A stretch of DNA of 64,000 nucleotides. Source: Alphaproteobacteria bacterium. GTDB lineage: Bacteria; Pseudomonadota; Alphaproteobacteria; CACIAM-22H2. The notes under the pieces were generated by a model, which saw nothing but the letters and a program-made list of their open reading frames with translations, searched no databases and was not told the DNA's origin. Both the position numbers and the translations under genes were made by a program. This document shows, in pieces, positions 8,415-16,344 of this stretch (position 1 is the stretch's first letter; each line of letters begins with the position of its first letter). The stretch is from the NCBI GenBank assembly GCA_017308135.1, contig JAFKFM010000012.1:152859-216858 (forward strand), given 5' to 3'.

Positions 8415-9241
8415 ATCGGGGCCTCCAACTTGGTTCGGCATTTCGCCAGCACGTTGCGCGTGGCGGCCACGGCACGCGATACGCGCGCCGGCGCCAGCGT
8501 CGTGCGCGCTAATTCGCGCGTCGGCACTTCGATCAGGATCGGCAGATCGGGCGGCAACGCTTCAAGCATGCCGGTCAGATCGAGCGCACCATCGCCGGGG
8601 AACAAACGCGCGTGAACGGCGGTATGGATCTGCTCCTCGCGCAACGGGTTCTCCGCGCGCGGCGCGTCGCAAATATGGAAATCGCCGAACGCCGCCGGAT
8701 CGGCCGCCGCGATCTGCGCGGCGACGCCGCGCGAGCGATCGAAATGCAGCGCGTCCAGCGCGATCTTCAGCTTGCGATGGCCGACCGCGCGGCGCAGTTC
8801 CAGCGCCGCCGCCAGATCGGGAATCGCCGACCACGAGACGAATTCGAAATGCGTTTCGAGACCGACCTTCGCCGCCGCCTCGCAAAGCCGCCCGAGATTG
8901 TCGGCAAGCCGCGCGAATTCGGGATCGTCGGCATTGGTCAGTGCGAAACGCGCGCCCAGCTCCGCCGCCGCATCGCAAAACGGTGCGAACGCGGCGGGAT
9001 CGGTCGCGGGCGTCAGACGCACGGTGCTCGCTTCCAGCACGCCGATGCCTTCGTCGCGCAAGGCGCCGAGAACCGCACGGCGCATCGCCGCGTCTTGCGC
9101 CAGCGGCGTCAGCGCGTCGCCGCCGGCCCCGCCCGCCAGACGCATGCCGACATGCGTGCAACCGGCTTGCGCCGCGACGCGCACTGCGCCAAGCGGTGCG
9201 AGCTCCGGCGCCGTATGATAGGCGAGCGACAATGCGCGCAT
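8411..9241 (-). CDS. Sugar phosphate isomerase/epimerase-like TIM-barrel protein
   Basis: This 276-residue protein belongs to the xylose-isomerase-like AP-endonuclease-2 superfamily. The metal-binding residues are visible in barrel order: Glu in ETHFEF, Asp and His in ALDALHFD, His in DFHICDA and Glu in LIEVP. Members isomerise, epimerise or dehydrate sugars and inositols (IolE, IolI, 3-dehydroshikimate dehydratase). ATG 9241 follows the upstream SDR stop (9247) by 5 bases. The stop overlaps the cupin start. In this operon it could rearrange a keto-sugar made by the SDRs. Confidence 0.88.
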   Translation of the reverse strand: MRALSLAYHTAPELAPLGAVRVAAQAGCTHVGMRLAGGAGGDALTPLAQDAAMRRAVLGALRDEGIGVLEASTVRLTPATDPAAFAPFCDAAAELGARFALTNADDPEFARLADNLGRLCEAAAKVGLETHFEFVSWSAIPDLAAALELRRAVGHRKLKIALDALHFDRSRGVAAQIAAADPAAFGDFHICDAPRAENPLREEQIHTAVHARLFPGDGALDLTGMLEALPPDLPILIEVPTRELARTTLAPARVSRAVAATRNVLAKCRTKLEAPI

Positions 9242-9246
9242 GGCGA

Positions 9247-10044
9247 TCAAGTCCCTTCCGCCGGCGGCGGCGCACGCATGCCGCCATGCTGCGCCCAGGT
9301 CTGCGCGACATGCCAGCCGGAATCGACCGGGATATTCACGCCCGTGATCGCCGATGCGCGCGACGAGGCGAGGAATTCGATCGTCTCCGCGACTTCGTCG
9401 GGTTCGACCGCGCGGCCTAGCGCCGTGAATTCGCCCGGATGCGCGGCGTAGCGGCCCGACGCGATACGTTCGACGACGCGCGGCACCAAGGTCGATCCCG
9501 GCGATACGCAATTGACGCGCACACCGGCGCGACCCCATTCGCCGGCGAGGTTTTGCGTAAGCGCGACCACGCCCGATTTCGACGTGCCATAGGCGTAGAC
9601 GGGCATCGACCCCAGCGCCGCGATCGACGCGACGTTGACGATGCTGCCCCGGCGCCGGCGCGCCATGCGCGGGCCGAATTCGCGGTTCAGCAAATAGGTG
9701 CCGGTCAGATTGATGCGCAGAATGCGTTCCCATTCCGCGACCGGCAGCTTGTCGGGCGGCACATTGTCCTGGAACACCGCCGCCGTCACGATCAGCGCCT
9801 GCGCGCCGCCGGCAAGCGCGTCGGCCGAAGCCGCGAATTCGGCGATCGATTTTTCGTCGCCGATATCGATCGCGAAACCCGTTCCGCCCAGTTCCCGCGC
9901 CAGCGCTTGCGCCGCCGCGCCGTCCAGATCGCCGATCGCAACGCGCCAGCCGCGCGCAGCCATCAGGCGCGCGGTCGAGGCGCCGATGCCGTTGCCGCCG
10001 CCCGCGATCACCGCCAGCGGTTTTGCGTCGCCGGGCGCGGTCAT
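9247..10044 (-). CDS. SDR-family oxidoreductase
   Basis: The 265-residue short-chain dehydrogenase has the Rossmann motif GGGNGIG, an acidic residue after strand 2 (GDLDG) suggesting NAD preference, the serine in NVASIAALG and an intact YGTSK catalytic motif. VTAAVF stands where NNAG is usual. The C terminus PVDSGWHVAQTW is longer than average. ATG 10044 overlaps the amidohydrolase stop by four bases. As the second gene of the seven-gene operon it may oxidise the first intermediate. The substrate cannot be told. Confidence 0.89.
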   Translation of the reverse strand: MTAPGDAKPLAVIAGGGNGIGASTARLMAARGWRVAIGDLDGAAAQALARELGGTGFAIDIGDEKSIAEFAASADALAGGAQALIVTAAVFQDNVPPDKLPVAEWERILRINLTGTYLLNREFGPRMARRRRGSIVNVASIAALGSMPVYAYGTSKSGVVALTQNLAGEWGRAGVRVNCVSPGSTLVPRVVERIASGRYAAHPGEFTALGRAVEPDEVAETIEFLASSRASAITGVNIPVDSGWHVAQTWAQHGGMRAPPPAEGT

Positions 10045-11042
10045 GCGATTTTGCGCAGCAAGCGGCGCGCGTTGTCGGCGAACACGGGCGGCACGAAACC
10101 GTGCTGCCCGTCTTCGGGTTGGTCCCACCCCGCGAAATTCGTGCCGAAGACGACGCGATCGATGCCGACCTTGTCGATCAGCAGCTTCAGCGCCACGTCG
10201 TCGTTGAGATGCGCGTCGAACCAAAAGCGTCGCAGCATCGCCTCGAACGCGCCGTCTTTCTTCATCGATGCCGTCGCCCAAGGCCGTTTGCGGCCGGCTT
10301 GCGCCAAGCGACCGGCGGAGAACACGGCGGCACCGCCGCCATGGCTGATCCAGACGTCGAGCTTGGGATGGCGTTCCATCACGCCGCCGAAAATCAGCGT
10401 CGAAACGGCAATGGTTTCCTGCGCGGCGAAGCCGACGATGACGTCGAGGTCGAAGCGCTTCAACGCCGGATCGCCGGGCGGGCCGTCGATGCCCGCCGGC
10501 GCGGGGTGCAGGCAGAGCGGCACGTCGAGGCGCACGAACATATCGTAGAGCTTGTCGAAGGCCGGGCTGTGCAGCGGCTCGCCCGCGAATTCCGTGCCGG
10601 TCGCGGCCCCCCACAGGCCGAGTTCGGACACGGCGCGCTCCAACTCCTCGGCCGCCGCGTCGGGGGATTGCATCGGCAGCGACGCGAAGCCCGCCAAGCG
10701 GCCGGGATAGCGGCGCACCAATTCGGCGAGCGCGTCGTTGAACTTGCGGCAGAAGGCGATCGCCGACGGCGCATCAATATGATGGAAATAGGTCAGCGGG
10801 CTTGGCGACACGACCTGGAAGTCGATATGCGCGGCGTCCATCCGCTGAATGCGCAGATCGGGGTCGGTGAAGGGTGAGTTCTTGTGCTTCACGCCGACGA
10901 TTTTGTAGTTGCCGACGCGGTACCAGGGCTGTCCCTTCTCGTCCACGCCCTGCTCGGGCCCGTGCGGCCCCGCGGCGCCATCGGTCGCGGCCAAGCGCAC
11001 ATGGGCGTGCAGATCGATGCATTTGGCGGTCTGGATCGTCAC
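10041..11042 (-). CDS. Amidohydrolase-2 family protein (ACMSD/decarboxylase-like)
   Basis: The 333-residue protein has the metal motif DLHAH (residues 10-14), a conserved LHPAP strand, WISHGGG and C-terminal FGTNFAGWD. The family includes ACMSD, resorcylate and vanillate decarboxylases and lactonase-like hydrolases, all acting on cyclic or aromatic acids. At the last motif the usual GSD/GTD aspartate is replaced by asparagine (GTN), which could alter metal chemistry. GTG 11042 has GGGAGAAG upstream. It is the promoter-proximal gene of the leftward operon, divergent from the LysR gene at 11247. Lactonase or decarboxylase activity are both possible. Confidence 0.86.
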   Translation of the reverse strand: MTIQTAKCIDLHAHVRLAATDGAAGPHGPEQGVDEKGQPWYRVGNYKIVGVKHKNSPFTDPDLRIQRMDAAHIDFQVVSPSPLTYFHHIDAPSAIAFCRKFNDALAELVRRYPGRLAGFASLPMQSPDAAAEELERAVSELGLWGAATGTEFAGEPLHSPAFDKLYDMFVRLDVPLCLHPAPAGIDGPPGDPALKRFDLDVIVGFAAQETIAVSTLIFGGVMERHPKLDVWISHGGGAAVFSAGRLAQAGRKRPWATASMKKDGAFEAMLRRFWFDAHLNDDVALKLLIDKVGIDRVVFGTNFAGWDQPEDGQHGFVPPVFADNARRLLRKIA

Positions 11043-11157
11043 GCGCTTCTCCCAACACGAACGAACGGTCGCGCGCCCTTCGCAGGCGCAACATGCCGTT
11101 TCCTTGGACCTAAGTTTGGAAAGCCGGGACCGCGACGTCTAAGACACCTTCGTTTCG

Positions 11158-11168
11158 CGGTCATACCG
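11158..11168. promoter_or_regulatory. Short palindrome in divergent LysR/amidohydrolase intergenic region
   Basis: CGGT-CAT-ACCG is a perfect short inverted repeat in the 204-base divergent region. The following ATACCGAAAATG recurs about 35 bases on as ATCCCAAAAATG. LysR proteins usually bind such divergent regions. The palindrome does not follow the T-N11-A pattern exactly, so support is weak. Confidence 0.3.
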
Positions 11169-11175
11169 AAAATGT

Positions 11176-11204
11176 TTGACCTAAACCCGGCGCCCCGGTA
11201 TCCC
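11176..11204 (+). promoter_or_regulatory. Candidate sigma-70 promoter of the LysR gene
   Basis: TTGACC at 11176-11181 and TATCCC at 11199-11204 are 17 bases apart and lie about 45 bases before the LysR ATG at 11247. The -35 element is good, the -10 mediocre. Confidence 0.35.
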
Positions 11205-11246
11205 AAAAATGCGGCTTTGAGCCGCCGCGATTTTCGGGGAGCGGAA

Positions 11247-12257
11247 ATGCGTAGCCGACAGCTCGAATGCTTCGTTTGCATTTGCGAAACCGGCAGCATC
11301 ACGCGCGCGGCCGCGAAGCTGAATATCGCCCAACCGGCTTTGGGCGTGCAGTTGCGCGCGCTCGAACAGGAGTTCGGCGCAAGGCTGGTCACGCGCAATT
11401 CCGCCGGCACGGTACCGACGGCCGCCGGTGCCCTTTTCCTCGACGAAGCGCGCAAGATCCTCGCGCGTTTGGCCGAGCTCAAACGCCGTCTGCGCGAGAT
11501 CGAGGATCGGCAGCCTTTGGCGGTGCGCGTGGGCATGCCCGCCAGCTTGACCGGATATTTGACCGGCCGTTTGCTGGCGCGCGTGCGCGACGCGATTCCG
11601 TCGCTGCACCTGTCGATCGTCGAGGGGCCGAGCAATCAAATCGTCGAGCAGCTCCAATCCGGCCGTCTGGACGTCGCGGTCGCATTCGAGGCGCGCGCGG
11701 CGGCCGATCTCGCGATCGAGCCGATCTTGAACGAGTCGCTCTGTTTGATCGTGGCGACCGGCTCGCGCCACGCCAAATCGAAGCCGATCGAATTGGCGGC
11801 GTTGCGCGGCATCGACCTGACCATGCCGGGCGAAGGCGACGTCGTGCGGCGCATTCTGAAGGATACGATGCGCGCGCACGGCATGCAGCCGCGCATCGTC
11901 TATCCCGTCACGTCGATGCCGGCGATGATCGACATCGTGCTGGAAGGCCTCGCCTGCGCGGTGCTGCCGGCGGGTGCCGTCGCGCGCGAGATGGCCGAAG
12001 GCAAGCTGATCGCGCGCCCGATCATACGGCCCGATATCAAACGCACGCTATCATTGGTGCGGGGCGCCGAAACGCCGGCCGCGCCCGAGTTCGCCAAACT
12101 TTGCGCGCTGATCGGCGAGACGCTGCGCCAAATCGGCGCCGAAAATTCGCATTTCGAGTTGTTCGGCGTGATGCCCGACAAACCGCCATCCAAGCCGCAC
12201 GCGAAGCCGCGGCGGCCGACGCGAAGCAAACCCTTGCGCAGATCCAAACTTGCTTAG
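11247..12257 (+). CDS. LysR-family transcriptional regulator
   Basis: This 336-residue regulator has the N-terminal winged helix-turn-helix (SITRAAAKLNIAQPALGVQL, residues 17-36) and a type-2 periplasmic-binding-like effector domain. The last 30 residues are an unusual basic proline-rich tail (PRRPTRSKPLRRSKLA). The start at 11247 is set by GGGGAGCGGA and by the HTH position. It is divergent from the seven-gene operon at 11042-5595 and is its most likely activator. It converges on the LacI gene with a 109-base gap in which no clear terminator was seen. Confidence 0.92.
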   Translation: MRSRQLECFVCICETGSITRAAAKLNIAQPALGVQLRALEQEFGARLVTRNSAGTVPTAAGALFLDEARKILARLAELKRRLREIEDRQPLAVRVGMPASLTGYLTGRLLARVRDAIPSLHLSIVEGPSNQIVEQLQSGRLDVAVAFEARAAADLAIEPILNESLCLIVATGSRHAKSKPIELAALRGIDLTMPGEGDVVRRILKDTMRAHGMQPRIVYPVTSMPAMIDIVLEGLACAVLPAGAVAREMAEGKLIARPIIRPDIKRTLSLVRGAETPAAPEFAKLCALIGETLRQIGAENSHFELFGVMPDKPPSKPHAKPRRPTRSKPLRRSKLA

Positions 12258-12366
12258 CGTCCACCGTCGCCAAGCCGGCGCGCGACATGCCGTCGAGATT
12301 GGCACGGGGATTCGCCGGGACGGCCCGATGGCGGGCGCGACGGGGGTTGAATTGCCAAATTTTGTT

Positions 12367-13410
12367 CTACGCGCTTGCGCGGCGCATGATCGTGAAGCCG
12401 ACGTCTTGGACGCGCGGCACGTCGTCTTCACCGCGCATCCGGCGCAGCAGCGTTTGCGCCGCCAAACGCCCCATATTGTAGCGATCGACGCGCACGGTCG
12501 TCAGTGCTGGCACGATGATCGCCGCGAAATCGAGATCGCCGAAGCCGGCGAAAGCGAGATCGTCGGGCACTTTGAGGCCCCGGCGCTGACATTCCTGGAT
12601 CGCGGCGATGGCGAACGTATCGCTGGCGCAGAAGATCGCGTCCGTATCGGGCTGAAGCTCGAGTATTTCGCGCAAGCCATCGGCGGCGTAGGACGCGCGC
12701 AACGGTCCGATCACGTCGACGGGCTTGCGGTCGAGTTCGGCCATCGCGGCGCGATAGCCTAGCGTGCGGCGCGTCGCGCGGTCATTGCCGTGCGACACCG
12801 CCCCCATGAAGGCGATGCGCTTATAGCCGCATTCGGCCAGGAAATGGGTCATGCGCCTTGCCGCTTCGTGGTTCGATATCCCCACGACGCAGTCGATCGG
12901 CTCCTTGCCGAAAATCTCGCTGATCTCGACGACCGGCAGGCCGCGCGTGCGCAAAGTCTCGCGCATAGTGTCAGATTCCGAAAACGCCTGAAGCACCATG
13001 CCGGCCGGCTGCCAGCCCAGCATGTTCATCACCTGCCGGCCCTCGTGATCGCCCGACAACTCGCCGGGGCTGACCAGCAGCTGATAGTCGCTGGTGGAGA
13101 ACACGTCCGACATGCCCTGGACCTGTTCGGCGATGCCGAAATTGATGATCGGCGGCGCCACCGTGCCCACGATGCGGCTGGCGGCGCGCGAAAAGCTGCT
13201 GGCGAGGCGGTTGAGCACGAAGCCCATCTCGTCGATCACCTGCAGAACGCGCGTGCGCGTCTCGGCCGAAACGAGTTCGGGCTTGTTGATCACGCGCGAC
13301 ACGGTGATCGGCGAAACGCCCGCGCGTTTGGCGATATCGTAAAGGCTGAACGTGCCGGACGCGCCGCGCGCGGCAGATTTACCCGTCCCGTTGTTATTCG
13401 CGTCGGCCAT
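12367..13410 (-). CDS. LacI-family transcriptional regulator
   Basis: The 347-residue repressor has a LacI helix-turn-helix (SLYDIAKRAGVSPITVSRVI, residues 22-41), the hinge helix and a sugar-binding-like effector domain with DAIFCASDTFAIAAIQECQR and FAGFGDLDFA. It is the last gene of the operon starting with RidA at 19425, 27 bases after the ABC ATPase stop. LacI proteins bind palindromes with a central CG; two such palindromes lie over the operon promoter (19514-19527, 19545-19558), so it probably represses its own operon until an inducer binds. Confidence 0.93.
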   Translation of the reverse strand: MADANNNGTGKSAARGASGTFSLYDIAKRAGVSPITVSRVINKPELVSAETRTRVLQVIDEMGFVLNRLASSFSRAASRIVGTVAPPIINFGIAEQVQGMSDVFSTSDYQLLVSPGELSGDHEGRQVMNMLGWQPAGMVLQAFSESDTMRETLRTRGLPVVEISEIFGKEPIDCVVGISNHEAARRMTHFLAECGYKRIAFMGAVSHGNDRATRRTLGYRAAMAELDRKPVDVIGPLRASYAADGLREILELQPDTDAIFCASDTFAIAAIQECQRRGLKVPDDLAFAGFGDLDFAAIIVPALTTVRVDRYNMGRLAAQTLLRRMRGEDDVPRVQDVGFTIMRRASA

Positions 13411-13437
13411 GACCCCGTCCAGAATCGCCGGAGCGCA

Positions 13438-14163
13438 TTATAGGCGGAAGCCGAGAAATTCGCGCAGTTCCGCTGTGGCGGGCGTATCGAGGACTTGCTT
13501 TGTCGGACCGATTTCGCCGATCCGGCCCTTATGCAGCAGCGCAACCCGGCGGGAAGCCGCCCGCGCGAAGTCGATTTCGTGGGTGACCAGGATCATCGTC
13601 ACGCCTTCGGCCGCCAGCAGCGTCAGCACGTTCTGGACCTCGCGGACCATTTCCGGGTCGAGCGCGGAGGTCACCTCGTCAAGCAGCAGCAAACGCGGCT
13701 GGAGGGCGAGCGAACGCGCGATCGCCACGCGTTGCATCTGCCCGCCCGACAAGGCGCGCGGGTAGGCGCCCGCCTTCTCCGCGATGCCGACTTTCTCCAG
13801 CATCGCGTGTGCGATGTCGCGCGCTTCGGCTTTAGAAATGCCGCGCACCTTGCGCAGCGCCAGCGTGACGTTCCCTTCGACCGACAGATGCGGGAACAGA
13901 TTGAAACTTTGGAACACCATGCCGATGCGTTCGCGTAAATCGCGCTTGCGCGCCGTATCGGCGATGTCGATTCCGTCGATGACGATGCGCCCGCTATCGG
14001 CCGCGTCCAGCCCGCCGATGCAGCGCAGCAGCGAGCTCTTGCCCGAGCCCGATCGGCCGATCAGCGCCAACACCTCGCCCGTTTCGACATCGAGGTCGAT
14101 GCCGGCGAGGACTTCGTTGCCGCCGATCCGCCGGCGCAGCGCGCGGATTTCAAGCAACGCCAT
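13438..14163 (-). CDS. Polar amino acid-type ABC transporter ATPase (GlnQ-like)
   Basis: This 241-residue ATPase has Walker A GRSGSGKSS (residues 36-44), the Q-loop in MVFQSFNLFPHLSVEGN, signature LSGGQMQRVAIARSL, Walker B LLLLDEVTSALD and the switch histidine in ILVTHEIDFA. The pattern is that of the polar amino acid uptake (PAAT) family. ATG 14163 lies inside the 3' end of the permease gene (14-base overlap). With the two permeases and binding protein upstream it makes a complete importer, the only system of this type in the window. Confidence 0.94.
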   Translation of the reverse strand: MALLEIRALRRRIGGNEVLAGIDLDVETGEVLALIGRSGSGKSSLLRCIGGLDAADSGRIVIDGIDIADTARKRDLRERIGMVFQSFNLFPHLSVEGNVTLALRKVRGISKAEARDIAHAMLEKVGIAEKAGAYPRALSGGQMQRVAIARSLALQPRLLLLDEVTSALDPEMVREVQNVLTLLAAEGVTMILVTHEIDFARAASRRVALLHKGRIGEIGPTKQVLDTPATAELREFLGFRL

Positions 14164-14800
14164 GGAGCCGCCGTTCGAGATAGACGCTGAAGCGCGACAG
14201 CGGCAGGCAGATCAGGAAATACAGCACTGCGCAGATGCCGTAGACGATAAAGGGCTGGAAGGTGACGTTGTTGATCGTCTGGGCGATGCGCATGATCTCC
14301 GCGAAGCCGATCACCGACAGCAGCGAGGTCGCCTTGACGATCTGGACGAGGAACCCGACCGTCGCGGGCAGCGAGACCAGCAGCGCCTGTGGCAGGATGA
14401 CGTAAAGATATTTCTGGAAATGGCTGAGGCCCAACACTTCCGCCGCTTCCCATTGCGTGGCCGGCACGCCCTGGATACAGCCGCGCCAGATCTCGCCCAG
14501 GAACGCGCTGGTATAAAGGGTGAGCGCGATCGCCGCCGAACTCCACGCGTCGAGCCGAATCCCGACGAAAGTCAGGCCGAAATAGATCACCAGCAACTGG
14601 ATCAGGAACGGCGTGCCCTGGATCAGATTGATGTAGCCGATCATGGCGTAACGCAAAGCCGCGATGCGCGACACGCGCGCCAGCGCGACCGCCAACCCGA
14701 CGAGCCCGCCAGCGACGAACGCGAACAGCGACAGCAGGATCGTCCACTGTGCCGCGCGCAGCAGCGAGATCACGTCGAGCCAGGCGAATTCGCGGAACAT
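14150..14800 (-). CDS. PAAT-family ABC transporter permease
   Basis: This 216-residue inner-membrane protein has about five transmembrane segments and the His/Glu/Gln permease pattern: GYINLIQGTPFLIQLLVIYF (about 55-74) and the EAA loop QWEAAEVLGLSHFQKYLYVI. It pairs with the permease at 14805-15485; the genes are 4 bases apart. ATG 14800 follows a GGGGTAGGGCG ribosome site. The substrate class is zwitterionic or carboxylate, as for the whole cassette. Confidence 0.93.
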   Translation of the reverse strand: MFREFAWLDVISLLRAAQWTILLSLFAFVAGGLVGLAVALARVSRIAALRYAMIGYINLIQGTPFLIQLLVIYFGLTFVGIRLDAWSSAAIALTLYTSAFLGEIWRGCIQGVPATQWEAAEVLGLSHFQKYLYVILPQALLVSLPATVGFLVQIVKATSLLSVIGFAEIMRIAQTINNVTFQPFIVYGICAVLYFLICLPLSRFSVYLERRLHGVA

Positions 14801-14804
14801 CGCC

Positions 14805-15485
14805 CTACCCCTTGATCATCTTGAGATGGGCGTAGATGAAACGCCGGGAGATCGCGTAGAGGATCGCCTTGGCCGTCAGGCTCAAAGCCAGATAGATGGC
14901 GAGCACGGCCAAATAGATTTCGAAGCTGCGGAACGTGCGCGACTGGATGGAACTCGCGACGGCGGTGAGTTCTTCGGCACTGATCGTCGACACGACGCTC
15001 GTCCCCAGCAGCAATACGATGAACTGGCTGGACAGCGCCGGGAACGAGATCACCAAAGCGGGGCGCAGCAGAATCAGCAGATAGATTTTAAGATCGGTGA
15101 GCCCGAGCGATCGCCCCGCATCGACCAAGCCCGCCGGCACGCCGAGCAGCCCGGACCGGATGATTTCGATCGTATAGGCGCCCAGATTGATGCCCAGCGC
15201 CCAGACGGCGGCGGTGTTGGGCGACAGCGGCAGGCCGATGCTCGGAAGCCCGAAATAGATGAAGAAGAGCTGGACGAGCAACGGCGTGTTGCGAAAAACC
15301 TCGACATAGCTGCGCACGATCGCGATGCCCCAGCGCGGCCCGAAGCGCAGCACATAGGCGCCCAGGATGCCGATCAGCAGGCCGCTCGCCATCGTGACGA
15401 TCGAAAGTCGGATCGTCAGCAGCACGCCGTCGAACAGCAGCGGCCAATTGGCGAATACGGCATCGAATTGGAAGGTGTAGTCCAA
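14805..15485 (-). CDS. PAAT-family ABC transporter permease
   Basis: This 226-residue permease has about five membrane segments, the N-terminal GVLLTIRLSIVTMASGLLIG, the RNTPLLVQLFFIYFGLPSIG segment and the EAA-like loop GLVDAGRSLGLTDLKIYLLI. The start is TTG 15485 with GGGGTAGGCGGGG upstream; no better ATG is in frame. It follows the binding-protein gene after a 64-base gap that holds a strong hairpin (15514-15541). Confidence 0.92.
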   Translation of the reverse strand: MDYTFQFDAVFANWPLLFDGVLLTIRLSIVTMASGLLIGILGAYVLRFGPRWGIAIVRSYVEVFRNTPLLVQLFFIYFGLPSIGLPLSPNTAAVWALGINLGAYTIEIIRSGLLGVPAGLVDAGRSLGLTDLKIYLLILLRPALVISFPALSSQFIVLLLGTSVVSTISAEELTAVASSIQSRTFRSFEIYLAVLAIYLALSLTAKAILYAISRRFIYAHLKMIKG

Positions 15486-15513
15486 CGCCCCGCCTACCCC
15501 TTTTCGCCGAAAT

Positions 15514-15541
15514 CCGGGTGCGCGGTCGCGCGCGCACCCGG
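15514..15541 (-). other. Intercistronic hairpin between binding protein and permease genes
   Basis: CCGGGTGCGCG (15514-15524) pairs perfectly with CGCGCACCCGG (15531-15541), an 11-base GC-rich stem with a 6-base loop, right after the stop of the binding-protein gene. There is no U-tract. Such structures usually protect the upstream mRNA or partly terminate transcription, so binding protein is made in excess over permease. Confidence 0.65.
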
Positions 15542-15549
15542 CCGGATTC

Positions 15550-16344
15550 TCAGAACACCGGCAATTCGCCGAGTTCCTGGTTCATGTATTTCGTGCGCAG
15601 GGCTTGCAGTTCCCCCGTGTTCTTCATGAAGTAGATCGTGGTGTTAAGCCATTGCAGCAGGTCCGTCTGGCCCTTGCGGATGCCGACGCCCTGATGGAAC
15701 GAGCGCAAGGTGATCTTGTTCTCGTAATCCTTGCCGGGCTGACGCTGGTTCATCTGCTGCGAAACCAAGCTGCCGGTGCCGACGACTTCGGCCTGGCCCG
15801 ACATCATCGCCTGGATGGCGGCGGATTCGTCGTCGTAGCGCATGATGTTGATGCCGGCGATGTTCGCGTCCGTCAGGATCGTGTCCTGGATCGTGCCGCG
15901 CGGCACCGAAACGCGCTTGCCCGCCAGATCCTTCAGCGTCTTCACTTCGGTCCCCTTGGGGGCGACCAGCACGCTCGCTTCGAAGCTGTAGGGGATCGAG
16001 AACCAGATCTGCTTGGCGCGTTCCGGCGTGATCGAGAACAGCGAGATGACCATATCGACGCGGTTCGAGATCAGGAACGGAATGCGGTTCTGCGTCGTCA
16101 CCGGCACGAGTTCGACCGGCACGCCCATATGCTTGGCGAGCGCGCGCGCCATGTCCGGCTCGTGGCCTTCGGGCGAGCCGTCCGCCCCCATGCGCCCATA
16201 GGGCGGCGTGGTGACGTCGACCGCGACGATCAGTTTGCCGCGCTTGACGATGTCGTCGATGGTCTGCGCCGAGGCGGGCGCCACGGCGACGAGCGCCACC
16301 GCCAAAGCGGCCAGCGTCGCCTTCAAACTTCCGAGAAACGTCAT
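15550..16344 (-). CDS. PAAT-family ABC transporter substrate-binding protein
   Basis: The 264-residue periplasmic protein has a signal peptide (residues 1-26, ending ASA before Gln) and the family-3 binding-protein motif GKLIVAVDVTTPPYGRMGAD, then GHEPDMARALAKHMG. The FSIPYSFEASVLVAP and LKDLAGKRVSVPRGT segments are standard for amino acid binders. The start at 16344 has GGGGAGGAAG upstream and overlaps the transketolase stop by one base (TGATG). The cognate substrate should be amino-acid-like or an organic acid, unusual beside a split transketolase. Confidence 0.93.
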   Translation of the reverse strand: MTFLGSLKATLAALAVALVAVAPASAQTIDDIVKRGKLIVAVDVTTPPYGRMGADGSPEGHEPDMARALAKHMGVPVELVPVTTQNRIPFLISNRVDMVISLFSITPERAKQIWFSIPYSFEASVLVAPKGTEVKTLKDLAGKRVSVPRGTIQDTILTDANIAGINIMRYDDESAAIQAMMSGQAEVVGTGSLVSQQMNQRQPGKDYENKITLRSFHQGVGIRKGQTDLLQWLNTTIYFMKNTGELQALRTKYMNQELGELPVF

